A stretch of 64,000 nt of DNA, from the NCBI GenBank assembly GCA_021464245.1, contig JADCRB010000065.1:1806689-1870688 (forward strand). The letters run 5' to 3'. The notes under the pieces are model-generated. The model worked only from the letters and a program-made list of their open reading frames with translations, was not told where the DNA came from and did not search any database. The position numbers and the translations under genes were made by a program. Source of the DNA: Carallia brachiata. Its lineage: Eukaryota; Streptophyta; Magnoliopsida; Malpighiales; Rhizophoraceae. Shown one piece after another: positions 13,909-30,550 of the stretch. Position 1 is the first letter of the stretch. Each line of letters starts with the position of its first letter.

Positions 13909-16031
13909 TCATGAAACTCCCCCCAGAACTCTTCTTAGCTCAGATTTCTGTTCTGCAGTTAGCCTTGACGGATAAATGACGCCAATCCTGATTCGCAAAT
14001 TTCCTTTCTTTCCAGGTTCTTTTGAAATTGGCATTCCTTCGTTTGGCACAACTATCTCTGCACCAGGCTTCACAATATCTGTAAGTGGGATCATAAGATT
14101 CCTCCCATCCAGCGTAGTCAAATCAATGGTCCTACCGGTGAGGGCCTCCAGCAGTGTAATCTCCTGGCTAACCACCAGATCATTACCATCTCTCTTGTAT
14201 ATAGCATGTGGTTTTTCATCCACCACAAAAATAAGATCTGCAGGAATAACACCAGGTTCCTGGTTACCCTTTTCAGGGAATGTAATCTTTGTGCCCTTCT
14301 TCCAACCAGGTTTTACCTCGATGGTCAATATCTCTTCAAGAGTCCGGAACTTGCTGCAAGGCATTGCTAACATATCAAGTCAAAAGCAGAGACCAATAGT
14401 TGTTTGGAATCAATACAATTTCAATAAAAAAAATTAGATGCGACAATTAAGTCAAAAGCCACAAACTCACCTTGCTATTTTATAATCACTTCTCTAATAT
14501 TAATAGAACAGGAAAGTAGGAAATGCTTGCATGCACATTATGGACTCATAGTTTGTGAATAAAAACAAAGAAAACAATAAATTATTTCACCAAGTCACAA
14601 AAGGAACATAGATCACCCTATCTTTGTCTTATTTATTCCAATTATATCAGTTGATACGGGAAAAAGCAAGCGTATATGGGTAATCCTTCTCACACTTTCT
14701 ACTTCTTAAGCTATGCTAAATTTGCTCCTTCAGAAAACATGCTTATTCAATCCAGTAAAGAAAAATGCTTCGACAGATTTCGTCGTTAATTTATACAATT
14801 ATATTTCACTGCAAACCAAATTTTGCCATAACACAAGGCAATAACGCAGCAACCCTTTGGATAAACACTTGGGCCAGATAGTTGATTTCATTGCCTGTCA
14901 AACGACAACACTTCTTCTTGGCATTCGTTAAGAGTCAGTTAATTCAACAAGGTGGTATTGGCTGGCCCTAGGACTGGTCATCTCCAACTCAAGCAAGATT
15001 CAGCAAAAGCAGATTGACACCTTCAAGTGAAAAACGAATATCATATTCGTATATCAGACCTGCGCACTCCCCTCGACAAACCAGCAAGGAAATGATCTTT
15101 CAAACAGTAATCTACGAAGGCAATCATTATAACTCCAACGTGTGTAACTTGACTACTTCAAAAGGCAAACTGATTTCTCGTACAATAATACAACACACTC
15201 TAATGTGTTTAAGCCAAACTACAACAGCTTTTAGCAGGAAACTAAGCAGCCATCGAGGAAATTTAGGATTTTTGCGAGCAATCGTAACTCTTAAATTTTG
15301 TATTCCTTCATAGCCAGCAATACTAACCAAAATTCAAGCTTAAATTCTCCATAATAGCCAAAATTGACAAAAAATTAACAGACTTTAATGAAAATGGAAA
15401 TCCCAAAAGGGAAGTAGAAGTAGAAATAGCAACATTACCCAGAAGCGTCATAGACGTTCCTCGAAATCTTCATCTTCTTCTTAGCACCCTTATACAGATC
15501 CTCCAAGCTACAAGGCAACACATTCTCAATAGCCGCCGCCTTTCTCGCCTCCCCTCCATTACTATAGTAGCTACTGTTATTCCTAAAATACCCCCGACCA
15601 TGGTCTCCGGCACCGCCGCCACCGCCGGCAGTGCTACTATCCGATCCAAACAACTCCTCGTATATATCCTCTGCATTTCTGGGCTTGAACCTGAAGGATG
15701 GGTTCGGGTTGTTCTGCCTATGGTGGTAATAGTGCCGATTATTACTATAACTCGACGTCGACGCCGACGATGACGGCGGAGGCTGCGGCGGGAATTGCCC
15801 AGATTTCAAAGCCTCCTCGCCGTAGAGGTCGTAGATCTGGCGCTTCTGGGGGTCGCTGAGGACGTCGAATGCCTCGGAGATTTGCTTGAACTTGGCCTCC
15901 GCCTCCGCCCTCCTCGCCGTCGGGTTCTTGTCGGGGTGCCATATCATGGCCAGCCGTTTGTACGCCTTCTTTAGGTCATCCTCGCTCGCGTTTCGATTCA
16001 CTTTTAATATGTTGTAGTAGTCCATACCCAT
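13909..16031 (-). CDS. DnaJ homolog, type II (class B, DNAJB1/SIS1-like) co-chaperone
   Basis: HSP40 co-chaperone that stimulates HSP70 ATPase activity and delivers unfolded clients; probably cytosolic, since no targeting peptide is visible. Two exons, 15439-16031 and 13909-14353, join across a GT-AG intron (14354-15438) into 345 codons, the usual length for the family. Residues 1-70 are the J domain (start [19 protein letters not shown] at 32-34). A Gly/Ser/Pro-rich linker follows, with [20 protein letters not shown]; there is no CxxCxGxG zinc finger, hence type II. The C-terminal substrate-binding region begins [20 protein letters not shown] before the intron. In exon 2 it continues with [20 protein letters not shown] and [20 protein letters not shown]. 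The protein ends RRVLGGVS. The start is chosen because it opens the J domain directly; a TATA-like sequence lies about 145 bases upstream. Confidence 0.95.
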
Positions 16032-16175
16032 TTCCGGGAATTGCTTTCCCTCTTTCGGTGTGTGTCGCCGTATCGGCGGTGGGATTGGGTGGCCGGAGGA
16101 GAGTGGAGAAGATGAATTGGGACCGGGTTGACGGAAAAAGGCAAAAGGAAGCAGGTTGGCGGATCTGACGGTTAT

Positions 16176-16182
16176 GTTTATA
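16176..16182 (-). promoter_or_regulatory. Candidate TATA box of the DnaJ gene
   Basis: The minus strand reads TATAAAC here, about 145 bases upstream of the start codon, in otherwise GC-rich sequence. Position fits a TATA box but no transcription start can be seen. Confidence 0.4.
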
Positions 16183-16322
16183 CGTGCGGGCGGGGTGGAG
16201 CTGAAACTGAGAGACGCGGTCGGCGGCGAACAATCCTGTGTGGGTCCTACAGCACTAAGGTGATGGATTCCATATCATTAATTATGTGATTTTTCTTGGG
16301 AATTCGGGCTAAGTTTTCTTGC

Positions 16323-16325
16323 ATT

Positions 16326-16372
<47 letters not shown>
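16323..16372. repeat. (ATT)n followed by (AT)n microsatellite
   Basis: About six ATT units run directly into about 17 AT units. Confidence 0.95.
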
Positions 16373-16375
<3 letters not shown>

Positions 16376-16387
16376 TTGTCTGAAATT

Positions 16388-16497
16388 ATTTAATAAGTAA
16401 ATTAATTTGAATTAATTTAAGTAAGATTTCGAAAGGTGATAAAAGTCTTTCAATAATTAGTTAACACAGTTGCATTTTTAAGAAATTGAATCTGAAA
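16388..16497. repeat. Dispersed repeat, copy A
   Basis: Shares TAATTTGAATT, then TTTAAGTA, then GTGATAAAAGTCTT in the same order and spacing with 29281-29392. Family not recognised; probably a transposon fragment. Confidence 0.55.
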
Positions 16498-17094
16498 CTT
16501 TTAATTAAATAGTAACGAATTCTTATCATCACACTAGAATTTACCGGTTGCATTATTCTTTATTTTTTTTTGTCAGAAAAATGATAATTGAGTGAATTAC
16601 CACTCCAACTCGAATATAACTCTAAAAAATAATAAAAATTTCTTAATAAATATTTAACGAAATTATATTTTTAAAAATTTAAATTCAAGATCACTACATT
16701 ATTCTTTTGTTTTTTTGTTCTTCCAGTTCCACCTCTTTGTGGGGAAGGCGTTTAGTGGGCCCAAATCAATTTCTAATTAAGCCCGAATTTACAAGCTTTT
16801 TTAATTAAAGACGTGTATAACTTAGTTTAAGCCCAATAAGCCAGCAAAGAGGCTGTACTTCCCAAAAGCTTGGAATTCTTCAGTTCGGGTGTTAAATGCG
16901 AATAATAAAACCATATTGACATAGTAGCCGAGCATTTGTTTGGGTAGGTGAGAGTAGTGACCCCCCAGATCAGGCGAGGATTTGAATCCTCCGCTTGGTT
17001 CACAGTTGTCCCTTCAAATGCTTAAGTATGAGCTCCAGATCACTAGGCTAATGATTAAAAAAAATTAATTATATTAAAATATTTAATGAAATAT

Positions 17095-17215
17095 ATAAAA
17101 AAGTATATAATTTATTCAATAATATTTAATAATTTATTTATTTTTATTAAATTTAATACATATTTTACAATTTAATATTTTAGTCTACAGTATGCCTATA
17201 ATTTCGTATTTAAAA
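17095..17215. repeat. AT-rich dispersed repeat, copy 4
   Basis: Core near 17117 matches copies 1-3; the second block is more diverged here. Confidence 0.5.
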
Positions 17216-18120
17216 AGTTTTCTCAAATGGGAAATCGAGTTTCAGTCGTCGAAGACAGGAATGGCTATGTACGCGGTGAGCTTGATGTGTTTTATACTCA
17301 AGTCAGCGTTTTAGACTCTGAGACTCTGAGTATACCATCAAGATCGTTAGATATTTATGGTCTAGTCATGTCGGTAACTGTGATTATGTAGTGAAACAAT
17401 ATAAAATTGCATTATCAATACTATGATGATATAATCCGCAGACTTACATTCGAAACGCTTCAAATGCACGGCATCCATGTAACTTTTCGATTTTGCATAA
17501 TTAAGGGAGAAAATTTGCGAGCTTGTTTAGTGAAATTGTCTCGATGACTTGGTCAGATCAGATGCCATTCAAAGCCGCACCCATGACTGTTCTGTAGCAA
17601 CTTTGACTGCGAAGTGCAAAATATAAAATTGGAGAGAGGAATCTTTGCCAAGCAAATGATTCGAGAACTTGGTTGGTATGTTGCATTTTCGATCATCCAA
17701 AGCTAGAGCCTTACATTAAACATTTACCTCAAAGTTCACAAAAACATTTAGCTCCAGTCGTTTGTTTCTGCACAAAGTAGCCCAAACACCAAAAATGAAT
17801 TAAAAAGTACCAAAAATAAATAAATAATCTAACACAATTGGCAAGACAAATTTACAACAAATTTAAATCTAATGTGAAAACTGCCATATATGCCAGCATC
17901 ATGCCAAGCAGGAGCAGAAGACCAAGAGCCGATAAGCAACTTTCTGCTGCATGCTTTGAAGTCCATCCAGCTGAACCCCAAGCATATTCACTACAATATC
18001 TCCTACAGCTTGCATTTTGTCAAATCGTCAAGCCGGGTTTTCGCGTATAGAGTATTGTCAATCATTTGACAGAGATGTTTAGCGAGCACAAAAAAAACAC
18101 AAGATCATGAATCATTAAGT

Positions 18121-21818
<3,698 letters not shown>

Positions 21819-24800
21819 AGTACTCTTTCTTCAAAGACCTTGTCAGTGTTCAAACCGGGGGCTTCGACGGACGGCGGAGGAGGACGCGGAGGAGCTCGGG
21901 CGGAGAACGGTGGAGGCAGAGAAGGAGGGAATGGAGGGAGAGAAAACGCGGGGTTCGGTAGTGAAAAAGAAGGCTTTCCTTTTGAAAATCCTTCCGTTAT
22001 TAATTAGTTATTTTCCTCATATGTTTTCTTTAAGTTGGCCATCACGTTTGCGGACAAAATATATCTCAATTTTTATTTAAATTGTAATAAATAGTCATTT
22101 TTTATAAATAAAATATAAAATATAAAATAATTTTATTTTTTATTTTATAAAATATTAATATGATTATAAAAAATAAAATTTTATTATAATTAGATACAAA
22201 ATCAGATATTTTTGTCTAAAAATATAATTTTTCTTATCTTTAATGTGCTTTGTTATTGTCTAATCTAACAATTATTGAGATGACTTTCTTGGAGATACGG
22301 CAGCACGAAAAAGCTATCTATCGAAATCAAAAATCTGTTGAGCAAAGAGGAAAAAATAAAGAAATTGTGTGATAAGGACTTGGAACTGGTCAAAATTTTT
22401 GTTTGTGATTTATTTTTATTTCTTTTTTTTATTTATGTATTTTGTATAAAAATAAAGCAGCATTTGTCTGTTTGTTGTTTTCTCGACTTCGGAGCTACAG
22501 AGTTTTGATTCGTTATAATTTAATCTAATAAAGGTATCCAATGGTCTTGCCACCAATTTATTATAATAAGTAATATTAAGTACTTTCAATAAATAATAAT
22601 AAAAAATTATATAATTTTATTTAAAAATTATAATAATTTACTTATTTATCATTTTTTATAAATTTCATCATTTATCTTTAATATTATTTTATTATTAATT
22701 TAAGAATATTTAAATAAAGTCACTACAATTTTTTCTAAACTTAAAGTAAATGTGAACACGATTAAGAATAAATGAATTATCATCCAGTCAATTCCGTGTC
22801 TTGTGAAAGTTTGAAGTTTGTGATAATGGATTGTAGCTCTCATAAATGCGTTCAGTTATTTTCCTAAGCGAGACTTCAATTTGATAAATCACATATTCAA
22901 ATTTTACCTCAATTACTTTTTTTTTTTTTAGCAAGATAGTAAATTTACCTCTTAGTGTCTCAATTTGTAGAAGTTTCTAAGTTTTGGTTACATTGTAAGT
23001 ACGGTAAAAATGTTTCTTACAAGTAAGTATAATATGATCACAATAATTTTTACTAGTTACTAGATATAAAATCAATTTTTTTTCATACTCATTTTTATTA
23101 AAAAAAATAACGACTTGTGTTAATATGAATTAGATGTGTAAGATATTTATAATTTCATCATTATTTTTTTTGGACCAAAAAAAAGATCTATTAAAAACAT
23201 AGCGATCATCAGATCTATAAATTGGAGTTGACCTATTTTGCCGTTAACGTCTCCATTCAACCGTCCTCAAAAAGCTAATCTCCCATCAAAGCACTGTTGG
23301 CCATAGAACGTAATTTCTTCAAATCTAATTACAATATTAACGAATTTAAAACTCATATTATACTTACACAAAAATCCTTTTTTTATTCAGAAGGGTACAC
23401 CACCGAATTACCACCTTCAGCAGTATTTTATCATTATTCCCCGATCAATGAATAACTAAAAGTTGCATAACTAATAATTAAGTCGTAATAATAAGTTTAC
23501 GTCTGTTCAGCATTAAAGAATTTGCGTCCTTATAAAATTACTCCATTGACAACAAAGATTAATTGAGAATATTCTTCCCTGTCCCAGCATTTTTCCCCCT
23601 ATTTTATAGTAATTGAGAACTTTTTCCTCGTCGTTTAATTGGGAATTTAGGATGTCTTCCCCGGCTAGCTTGTAAGGGAAACCGTCCAGTGAATGATATA
23701 TATATAGACACACACACACACTACCATTCGTTGCTGTTTAATAGCATCTGCCAAACGCATAGACTGTAAAGTTTTGTAATAAAAAATTATTAAGACGTAA
23801 ACATACATTTAATCTAATATTTTTCACGTCTTACTCATTTGGATTGGACATATCATTTTTTAGTATAAATGTAATATTTTATAACAAGATTATTGAGAAT
23901 CATCCAATTTTCTCATTTTTTTTACAAAAAATAACAAAAAGAAAGAAAAAATAAAAAATAACTTACATATACTGAGGAGAAGGGACGTAGCAGCTCATGG
24001 GAGGGTTTGCAGAGAATTGGTGAATTGGTGAACCTCAACCGTCTGGCTTCGATTTTTAACTTACATATTAAATGCTCCCTGGCTGAGTGGAAGGTTATGA
24101 TCTTCTAAAAAAGTCGTTGAAGTTGGCCACCGGTTGAATGGACACGTTAGGTGCGATTTCGCCCAAAACTTTGAGAACACTATAAGAAAATAAATTTTCT
24201 TTAAGAATTTGTTCTGTCAAAATTTCATACAAAGATATATTCTGTCTCTTTGTTTTCTTTTCTGGTTTTTTTTTTTCAAGTAAATAACAAAATAGGATAT
24301 AGACTCTAACCCTTTTATTTCATTTTCTTAATTATTATTAAATAGTATAGTAAAATTGCATAACGCGCTATTATTTAAATAATAACGAAGTTTTATCTAA
24401 CTGTATATAACAATTTATTTATTTCTTTTTTTCATAAATTTAACCATATAATGATATATATTACTTTATTATTACTCTAATTTTATTTTTATGAAGTCAA
24501 AAAGATTTTTTCAAATTAGTATTAGCAACCAACTTATGTTCATGTAACAAATCTTTTATTCAAATTCATCCCCTCCAATCATTTAACAGAAGACTTTCAA
24601 CTATAAAACTAAGAATATTTATAGCGAAATATTAAACGATTTTTGGTTTAGTTCTCCTAGTTCTAGGTACATCGAGGTGTTGGATTAGTTGCAAAAACAA
24701 TTCAACAGTATAGCAGTTAAGTGTCAACAACTCCTGCATCGATCTTTCATAAATTTGATCAAAGCCATTATACTAAAATACTAAAAATGTCATATTAATT

Positions 24801-27800
24801 TCTTATTTTGGCGGCTTTTAGTTTCGTAAAACTCATGAGATAACTCAATTAACTACTGATATAAGATGTTAAGGAGTGATGAGAGTTGAAATCTCGTCAC
24901 CCTCAAATCCTTTCATTTAATAGAGAATTTTTCCCTTAAATAGAAGTGGGGTGCAAATACTTTTTTTTAAGTGTTTATAAACCCATTTTTTCTGTTTATT
25001 CTAAGAACTAAATTACTAGACATTATGTAAAAAAAAAAAAAAAAGGTTTCATACAACTGGAAGGGGCAGCCTGGGGGCGGGGGGGAATTAATTAATGGGA
25101 ATGATAGAGGGAGACCAAGTCAAGAATGAAGAAACTCAATAGTTCTTTAAAATAACAAGATTCCACAATCAAAGTCAACAAAAATTATGAGACTTCCTTG
25201 CTAAAAGCTTTCTTTTTCATAAATAAAGTCTTCCTAGCCCATACTCCACTTCTCTTTATCCAAAAGAAACAAGGTAATAATTTTAAAAACCAATCCAAGG
25301 CACTGAGGCTTCAACTTGAAATATGTTCCAAGGAAATGATTTTAATTATGGCAATAAACCCAACAAGGGGTTTGCTTATAATTAACGCATATGAGATCTG
25401 GCCTCATAATAAATTGAAGATCGAATACGAACTGGGGCCGTAAAACGTAATGGTACCCGAAAGCTATTAAACAAAAGGGCAAAAATAAAAAAATTGTGTA
25501 GATAACTTGACAAATGGTTTCCTCGCCAAGTTTTATTATGGCCCGCACTGTCTGCTACCATAATAATTACATGGGCATGATGCTTTAAACTACCTAATTA
25601 AAGCTGGTCAAAAAAAAAAAACTACCCAATTATAGATGTGCCCATTCTAATGATGATCTCATGTGCCCCCATAATTAATTAATAGAAAATATTGAAGACC
25701 AGCGTTTGAATAGTAATAAAATAGTAAATAATGATATAAATTATTTAATAATTAAAATTTTATAAAAAATTATTAAATAAATTATGTAATTTTTTATTAT
25801 TATATAAAAATTAAATTATATAATGAAGCGCTTAATTAATTTTTTTTTAATCATCAACTTCAAGCTTTTATCGTGAAGACTGTAAGAGCAACACCACAAT
25901 AATACAGAATGCAAAGATAAAAAAACAGACAATGAACCAATTCAATGGACTTGCGAAAAGGATTCCAGAAAGTTTTGCCAACATATGCCAGCAAGACCAT
26001 CGGAATTAATAAGATTTAATTATGTCTCTACAGGGATGCAAGTTCTTTTAAAACGCCTTTCTGCCCTCATTTTTGGTTACTTTCAAAATCTGACTAATGA
26101 ACTGTACTTTTTTCCCGGGGGTGCCTGTTCTTTTTTCTTTTTTTTTTTCCCCCTTCATTTTTTCTGTGTCTTCCCCTTCTTCTGCTTCCTCCTTTTGCTT
26201 GTTTCTATTGCCGTTGGCCTCCAGAGGATCGATCTAATCAACGAGTATGCCCCAAGCGACCAAAGACAACCACGGCAATAACAACAACGGCAATAAAGTC
26301 TCAATTCAAATATAACTGAGAACCACTATATGAATTTATTTTCACTGTCTCATTGTGACGTATACTAAATTAGCTATAAAACTTAACTGTTTTAAATTTT
26401 TTCTTGATAAAGATATCTAAATCAATTTACGTGTCTCTCCCTCTCCTTATTTCATCTACTTGAATCCAGTCACTTCTCTTTAACGAAGTACCTTTTGTTT
26501 TAGTTATATATTTTTAAACTAACACAAATGCCACTCATTCAAAATTTCATGAAGACAAACAAAATTTTGGCAATGGCTTACTTTCCTGGACCAAATGTAC
26601 GTAACCATTTGTTTTGTATTTGTTGATATGACCTCATGAAACTGGACTTTGTTTTGTACAACGAATGATCTAAAGAATATATAATTGATTATACTCGTCA
26701 GCTAAGTATTATAGTTCACCAAACCGAAAATTAGTGTTTGTATTTTGTGCACATGAGCTGTACAATAAACTCCACTTTTAAGTGCCTTGGCTTCTCTGGT
26801 TCGTCTTTTTTTTGGGGCGTTGACCCCGACATAATTAGTTATTAGTTACATTTAGTTGTTCATAATAAGGTTTGGTGCTTTGATTAATTTAAAAGTAACA
26901 TTAGATGATATCAAATAGGTAGTAACAAGTAGTTATACAATTTCAATAAATGATTCTGACAGTTTATATCAGTTTATAATTTTTTTATAAATTTAATCAT
27001 CTAATAATTTATATCATTTTGTAGTTATTTCGAAACTAATTAAGTGAAACCAGTAAGTTTTATCTTTAATTTTAAACCGTTAGTTATAGATCACAAGACG
27101 ACATTCAAACGACAAGCCGTTCCCTTGAATCGTGATTCTAGTTGGAATACATGTACTAGGGGATAAGAGATGATTAAAAAGCATTTTGGCGGGTGGTCCA
27201 GCGGACCATTTTTAGCGACGTTCATTCAATTGAAAATCTGTCTTGAATCTTTATATAATGAGTTAAAGTACTTAACAGAAGAGCATTTTAGTAATTGATT
27301 CGGTTTCATTCTAATTTCTAAGTCACCGTGAGCAGTTCGGAATTTATAATACGGTTGGGTCATTGTTCTATAATGTTCAATTCGAAGTTGGTACTGGACC
27401 AAATGTGTCAATAACAAGCACAATGGCATGCTTTTTTAAATCGATAATAACTTTTCCAGCTCTGGGAAAATGGTGCGTCATTCCTTGAGAAGCAAGATAG
27501 GTAAACAAGAATTTTTCGCTTGGGCTAAGTTAATTCAATATTAAATGTAGGTGGAAATAAAAAGTTTTGAATAAAAAATGATAAAATAAATTTATATTGT
27601 CTAAAATCATATATATATATATATATGTTATGATTAGTGACAATTAAGTTGCAATCAAAAAAAGTATTGCGATTTACTTAAATTTGATGTGAATGACTTG
27701 ATTTTTATTAGGTAGTTAATGCCAATTTAACACAATAGGCAGGAGAAAAAAACCAGCATAGATTGTAGGCCAAACTTCTCTTGTCATTTGAGGGATGCCC

Positions 27801-29280
27801 AATTTCAACAAGAAAAAAATGGATAATATATAGTTATAAGGTTCATTGTCGATCACATAATGCCCAAGAGAAATGATGGAAAGTCTCCTCGAAGGTAGGG
27901 AACTTCATAATCCGGCATGGATTGTAGGCCAACCTTCGAGCCAAAAAAGAAGAGAAAGGCCATGTTAGTTGTGTTGTATACCTGACCATCGTCATGATGT
28001 TTAATTGTGGGCTTGCAAGCCGAAAAGCATGTGTTACATCCCAGCTCACTGCCTCCCCACGCCAACTGCAATAAAGTATGGCATCAAAAGCTTTTTTGAG
28101 GCCTTTTTTGATTTCAATAGTGTAAATTGGCCGAAGAAATTATGACGTTGGGCTCTCTGTCCTTGAGGTGAACTCTTCTCATGGCTATTCAAGTGTCTTT
28201 CGTGTTCCCTTTCTAAGGGGTGCCCTTTTTTTTCTATTTTTTGTTTACAAGAGTTTTGAGATAGGAAAAGTGCCTTATATTTACAAACTACCAATGACTT
28301 ATAATAAGACTTGCATATCACACATTTATGAGGTACTCCAATAACAATAAGTGTGATTTGAACTCAATATGGAGCGAGTCTAATGTTTAACCACTTACCC
28401 TACCCTTGTGAACTACTTCTATTTTTTTAGAATGATCAATAAAATGCTCAGGAAATGCGAGTTGTGACCAGCTAGCAACCAAAATCCTTTTTTGGATGCA
28501 TAGTGTGTGCTGCTTGGTTGTTCTATTTTGAATTTTGTGGATCGTGATTGTTGAATGAAGGGCACAATTTTGGACCAGGATGCATGGCAAATTCCTGCAA
28601 CCATTGTATGCATGTTTAGAAATGCTTTTCCAGCTCAATTTTGCATTACGTTAATTGTTATGCTCTCTTAATTCAATGGAATGAATTCTACCAATAACAC
28701 GACTTATAGCATGATTTGAGAGCTTAATCCTACAATTTTTGGTGCTATCATTGGCACTATTGCCCCATTGTTGCCTTAGTATTTTTTAGCCTTTTCTTTT
28801 TTTTTTTTTTGAGTTTTCTTATTTGAGGAAGATCTAAAATTTCTTAAAGTCAGTCAGTCAGTCAATTACACAAAATGTTCAATTCTCTTCTTCTTTTCTC
28901 ATTTGAAGCATCTACGACTTTCAACTAATTTCTACAAACATCATATGAAAATTAAAATCCAAGACTCTAAATATCAAAATATAAGTTTTCAAATACTGGC
29001 ATTTAAAGCTAGTAACCCAATAATTAAAATATAAAAATAATACAAAAAGATTCAAATCTCAAATTTTACAGTAAGTAACAACTTCTAATTATTTCAATTA
29101 TAACCGATTCTTAAAATGTAATGGTCCAGATTTTCGGCTTCGAGGCCCGGTGTGAGGTCTCAGAAAGGACAAGACTGCACGATTGGGCCATGCATGACAG
29201 CCCAATAACCTGCAAAATGGTCACCGTCGGCGAGAGTAGCGAAGAAAAAAACAAGATGCTCTGAGATCGTCCAGTATCTA

Positions 29281-29392
29281 ATTTAATAAGTTGACTAATT
29301 TGAATTGATTTAAGTAGAATTTCAAAAAGTGATAAAAGTCTTCCAGCAAGTATTTAACGCGACTGTATTTTCAAAAACTCGAACTCGAGATC
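29281..29392. repeat. Dispersed repeat, copy B
   Basis: Counterpart of 16388-16497, with the same ordered blocks ending GTGATAAAAGTCTT. It is followed by a segment (29450-29605) that resembles 59085-59215. Confidence 0.55.
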
Positions 29393-30032
29393 TCTAGTTA
29401 ATCTGAACTCGAAACCAAAAAAAATAAAAACAAGACCCTCCACTGATGGGTGTTAATTTAAGTGACGAAAATTTTATTTTTTTATAAATAAAATCTCGAA
29501 ATCAACTCTTATGTATGAAAAAAATAGGTGTTGGGAGAACTTTATTTTTTTTAATGGGTCCATCCATTTTAAACTGGATTAGTTAGAATTTAATGGACTT
29601 TTAAATATTAAGGTTTCAAATTATTAAAAAAAAAAAAAAAACAAGACCCTCGTGAAGCGCACAACATTTGGACAAGTGTGCCAATAGATAACTACGAGCA
29701 AACAATCCCCGTAATCACGGGGGATTTTATCAAATCATTATCTTGAAAGTTAAAACGGCATCTTTCTTTCCAACACAAAACTTGAGCAACAAGAAGAATC
29801 ATTTTAATGTTTTGACTGAGTCCGACGTCTGTTTTGTCCCCAATTGCTTGGACAATAATAAATCCCACGCTTGTCATTTATTAAGGAGGTAATGATATTG
29901 TGCGGACTTGTCTACGTGCGCCTCACTTGAATGGGATCCAAGAATTGACCGAAGCTTGAAAAGGACGTATATCGTTTATTTATAGGTGAATATATAAAAG
30001 TATGATTAATTGTGTTTAAAGTAATAAATTTA

Positions 30033-30215
30033 AGAGTAATGATAAATATTTTGAAAATTGTGTTATGAAATATTTTGAAATATATAATTATGAAAAAAAT
30101 TATTAACTTTATTTATTTTTTAATTTGACGGTATTAGAAAAATTAACAATTTTTTCATAATTATACATTTCGAAATATTTCATGATACAGTTTTAGTAAT
30201 ATTTAGCATTACTCT
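30033..30215. mobile_element. MITE-like inverted-repeat element (183 bp)
   Basis: The left arm begins AGAGTAATGATAAATATT and the reverse complement of the right arm begins AGAGTAATGCTAAATATT. The two arms match for about 75 bases (both contain ATGAAATATTT and ATAATTATGAAAAAA), leaving a short loop. Flanking TTA/TAA could be a three-base target duplication as in Tourist-like elements, but AT richness makes that weak. Confidence 0.65.
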
Positions 30216-30550
30216 AATTTTAACACTAATTTTAAAAAGTAATAGTTTATTTTTTAAAAATTTTATTTAATAAATTTAGCACGCAATAATTTTATATTAA
30301 TAAAATCTGTCAGTTTCAATAGTAGAGTTATAAAAATATATCTATTTTCATAATATGATAATCATATAAAATTAATGATTCTTTTTATAATTATACATTT
30401 CGAAATATTTCTTGATATAATTTTCGTGATATTTAATATTACTCTAAATTTAACATTAATTTTAAAAAGTAATAATTTATTTTTTTTAATTTTGTTATAA
30501 TAAATTTAGCATATAATAATTTTATATAAATAAAAATTTTCAATTTTGAT
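30155..30550. repeat. Direct duplication with 230-base offset
   Basis: TTATACATTTCGAAATATTT occurs at 30161 and 30391. Similarity continues about 150 bases on in both copies, through TTTTAAAAAGTAAT and AATAAATTTAGCA. Confidence 0.75.

Larger units (their letters stand above)
16032..18120. other. Intergenic region between the DnaJ gene and the CDPK 3' end
   Basis: No gene recognised. It includes the DnaJ promoter and leader (16032-16260), an ATT/AT microsatellite, one copy of a dispersed repeat shared with 29281-29392, one copy of the AT-rich repeat, and the likely CDPK 3' untranslated region (about 17830-18120). Confidence 0.7.

Noticed and set aside
13976..14437. 153-codon plus-strand frame opposite DnaJ exon 2
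   Set aside because: Antisense shadow of the conserved substrate-binding exon. The minus-strand frame continues the J-domain protein exactly at splice sites.
24070..24180. tRNA-like A box (TGGCTGAGTGG) followed by a GGTTGAATGG-like B box
   Set aside because: No cloverleaf can be drawn: the acceptor ends do not pair and the B box lacks the conserved GGTTCRANYCC. It may be chance or an old SINE.
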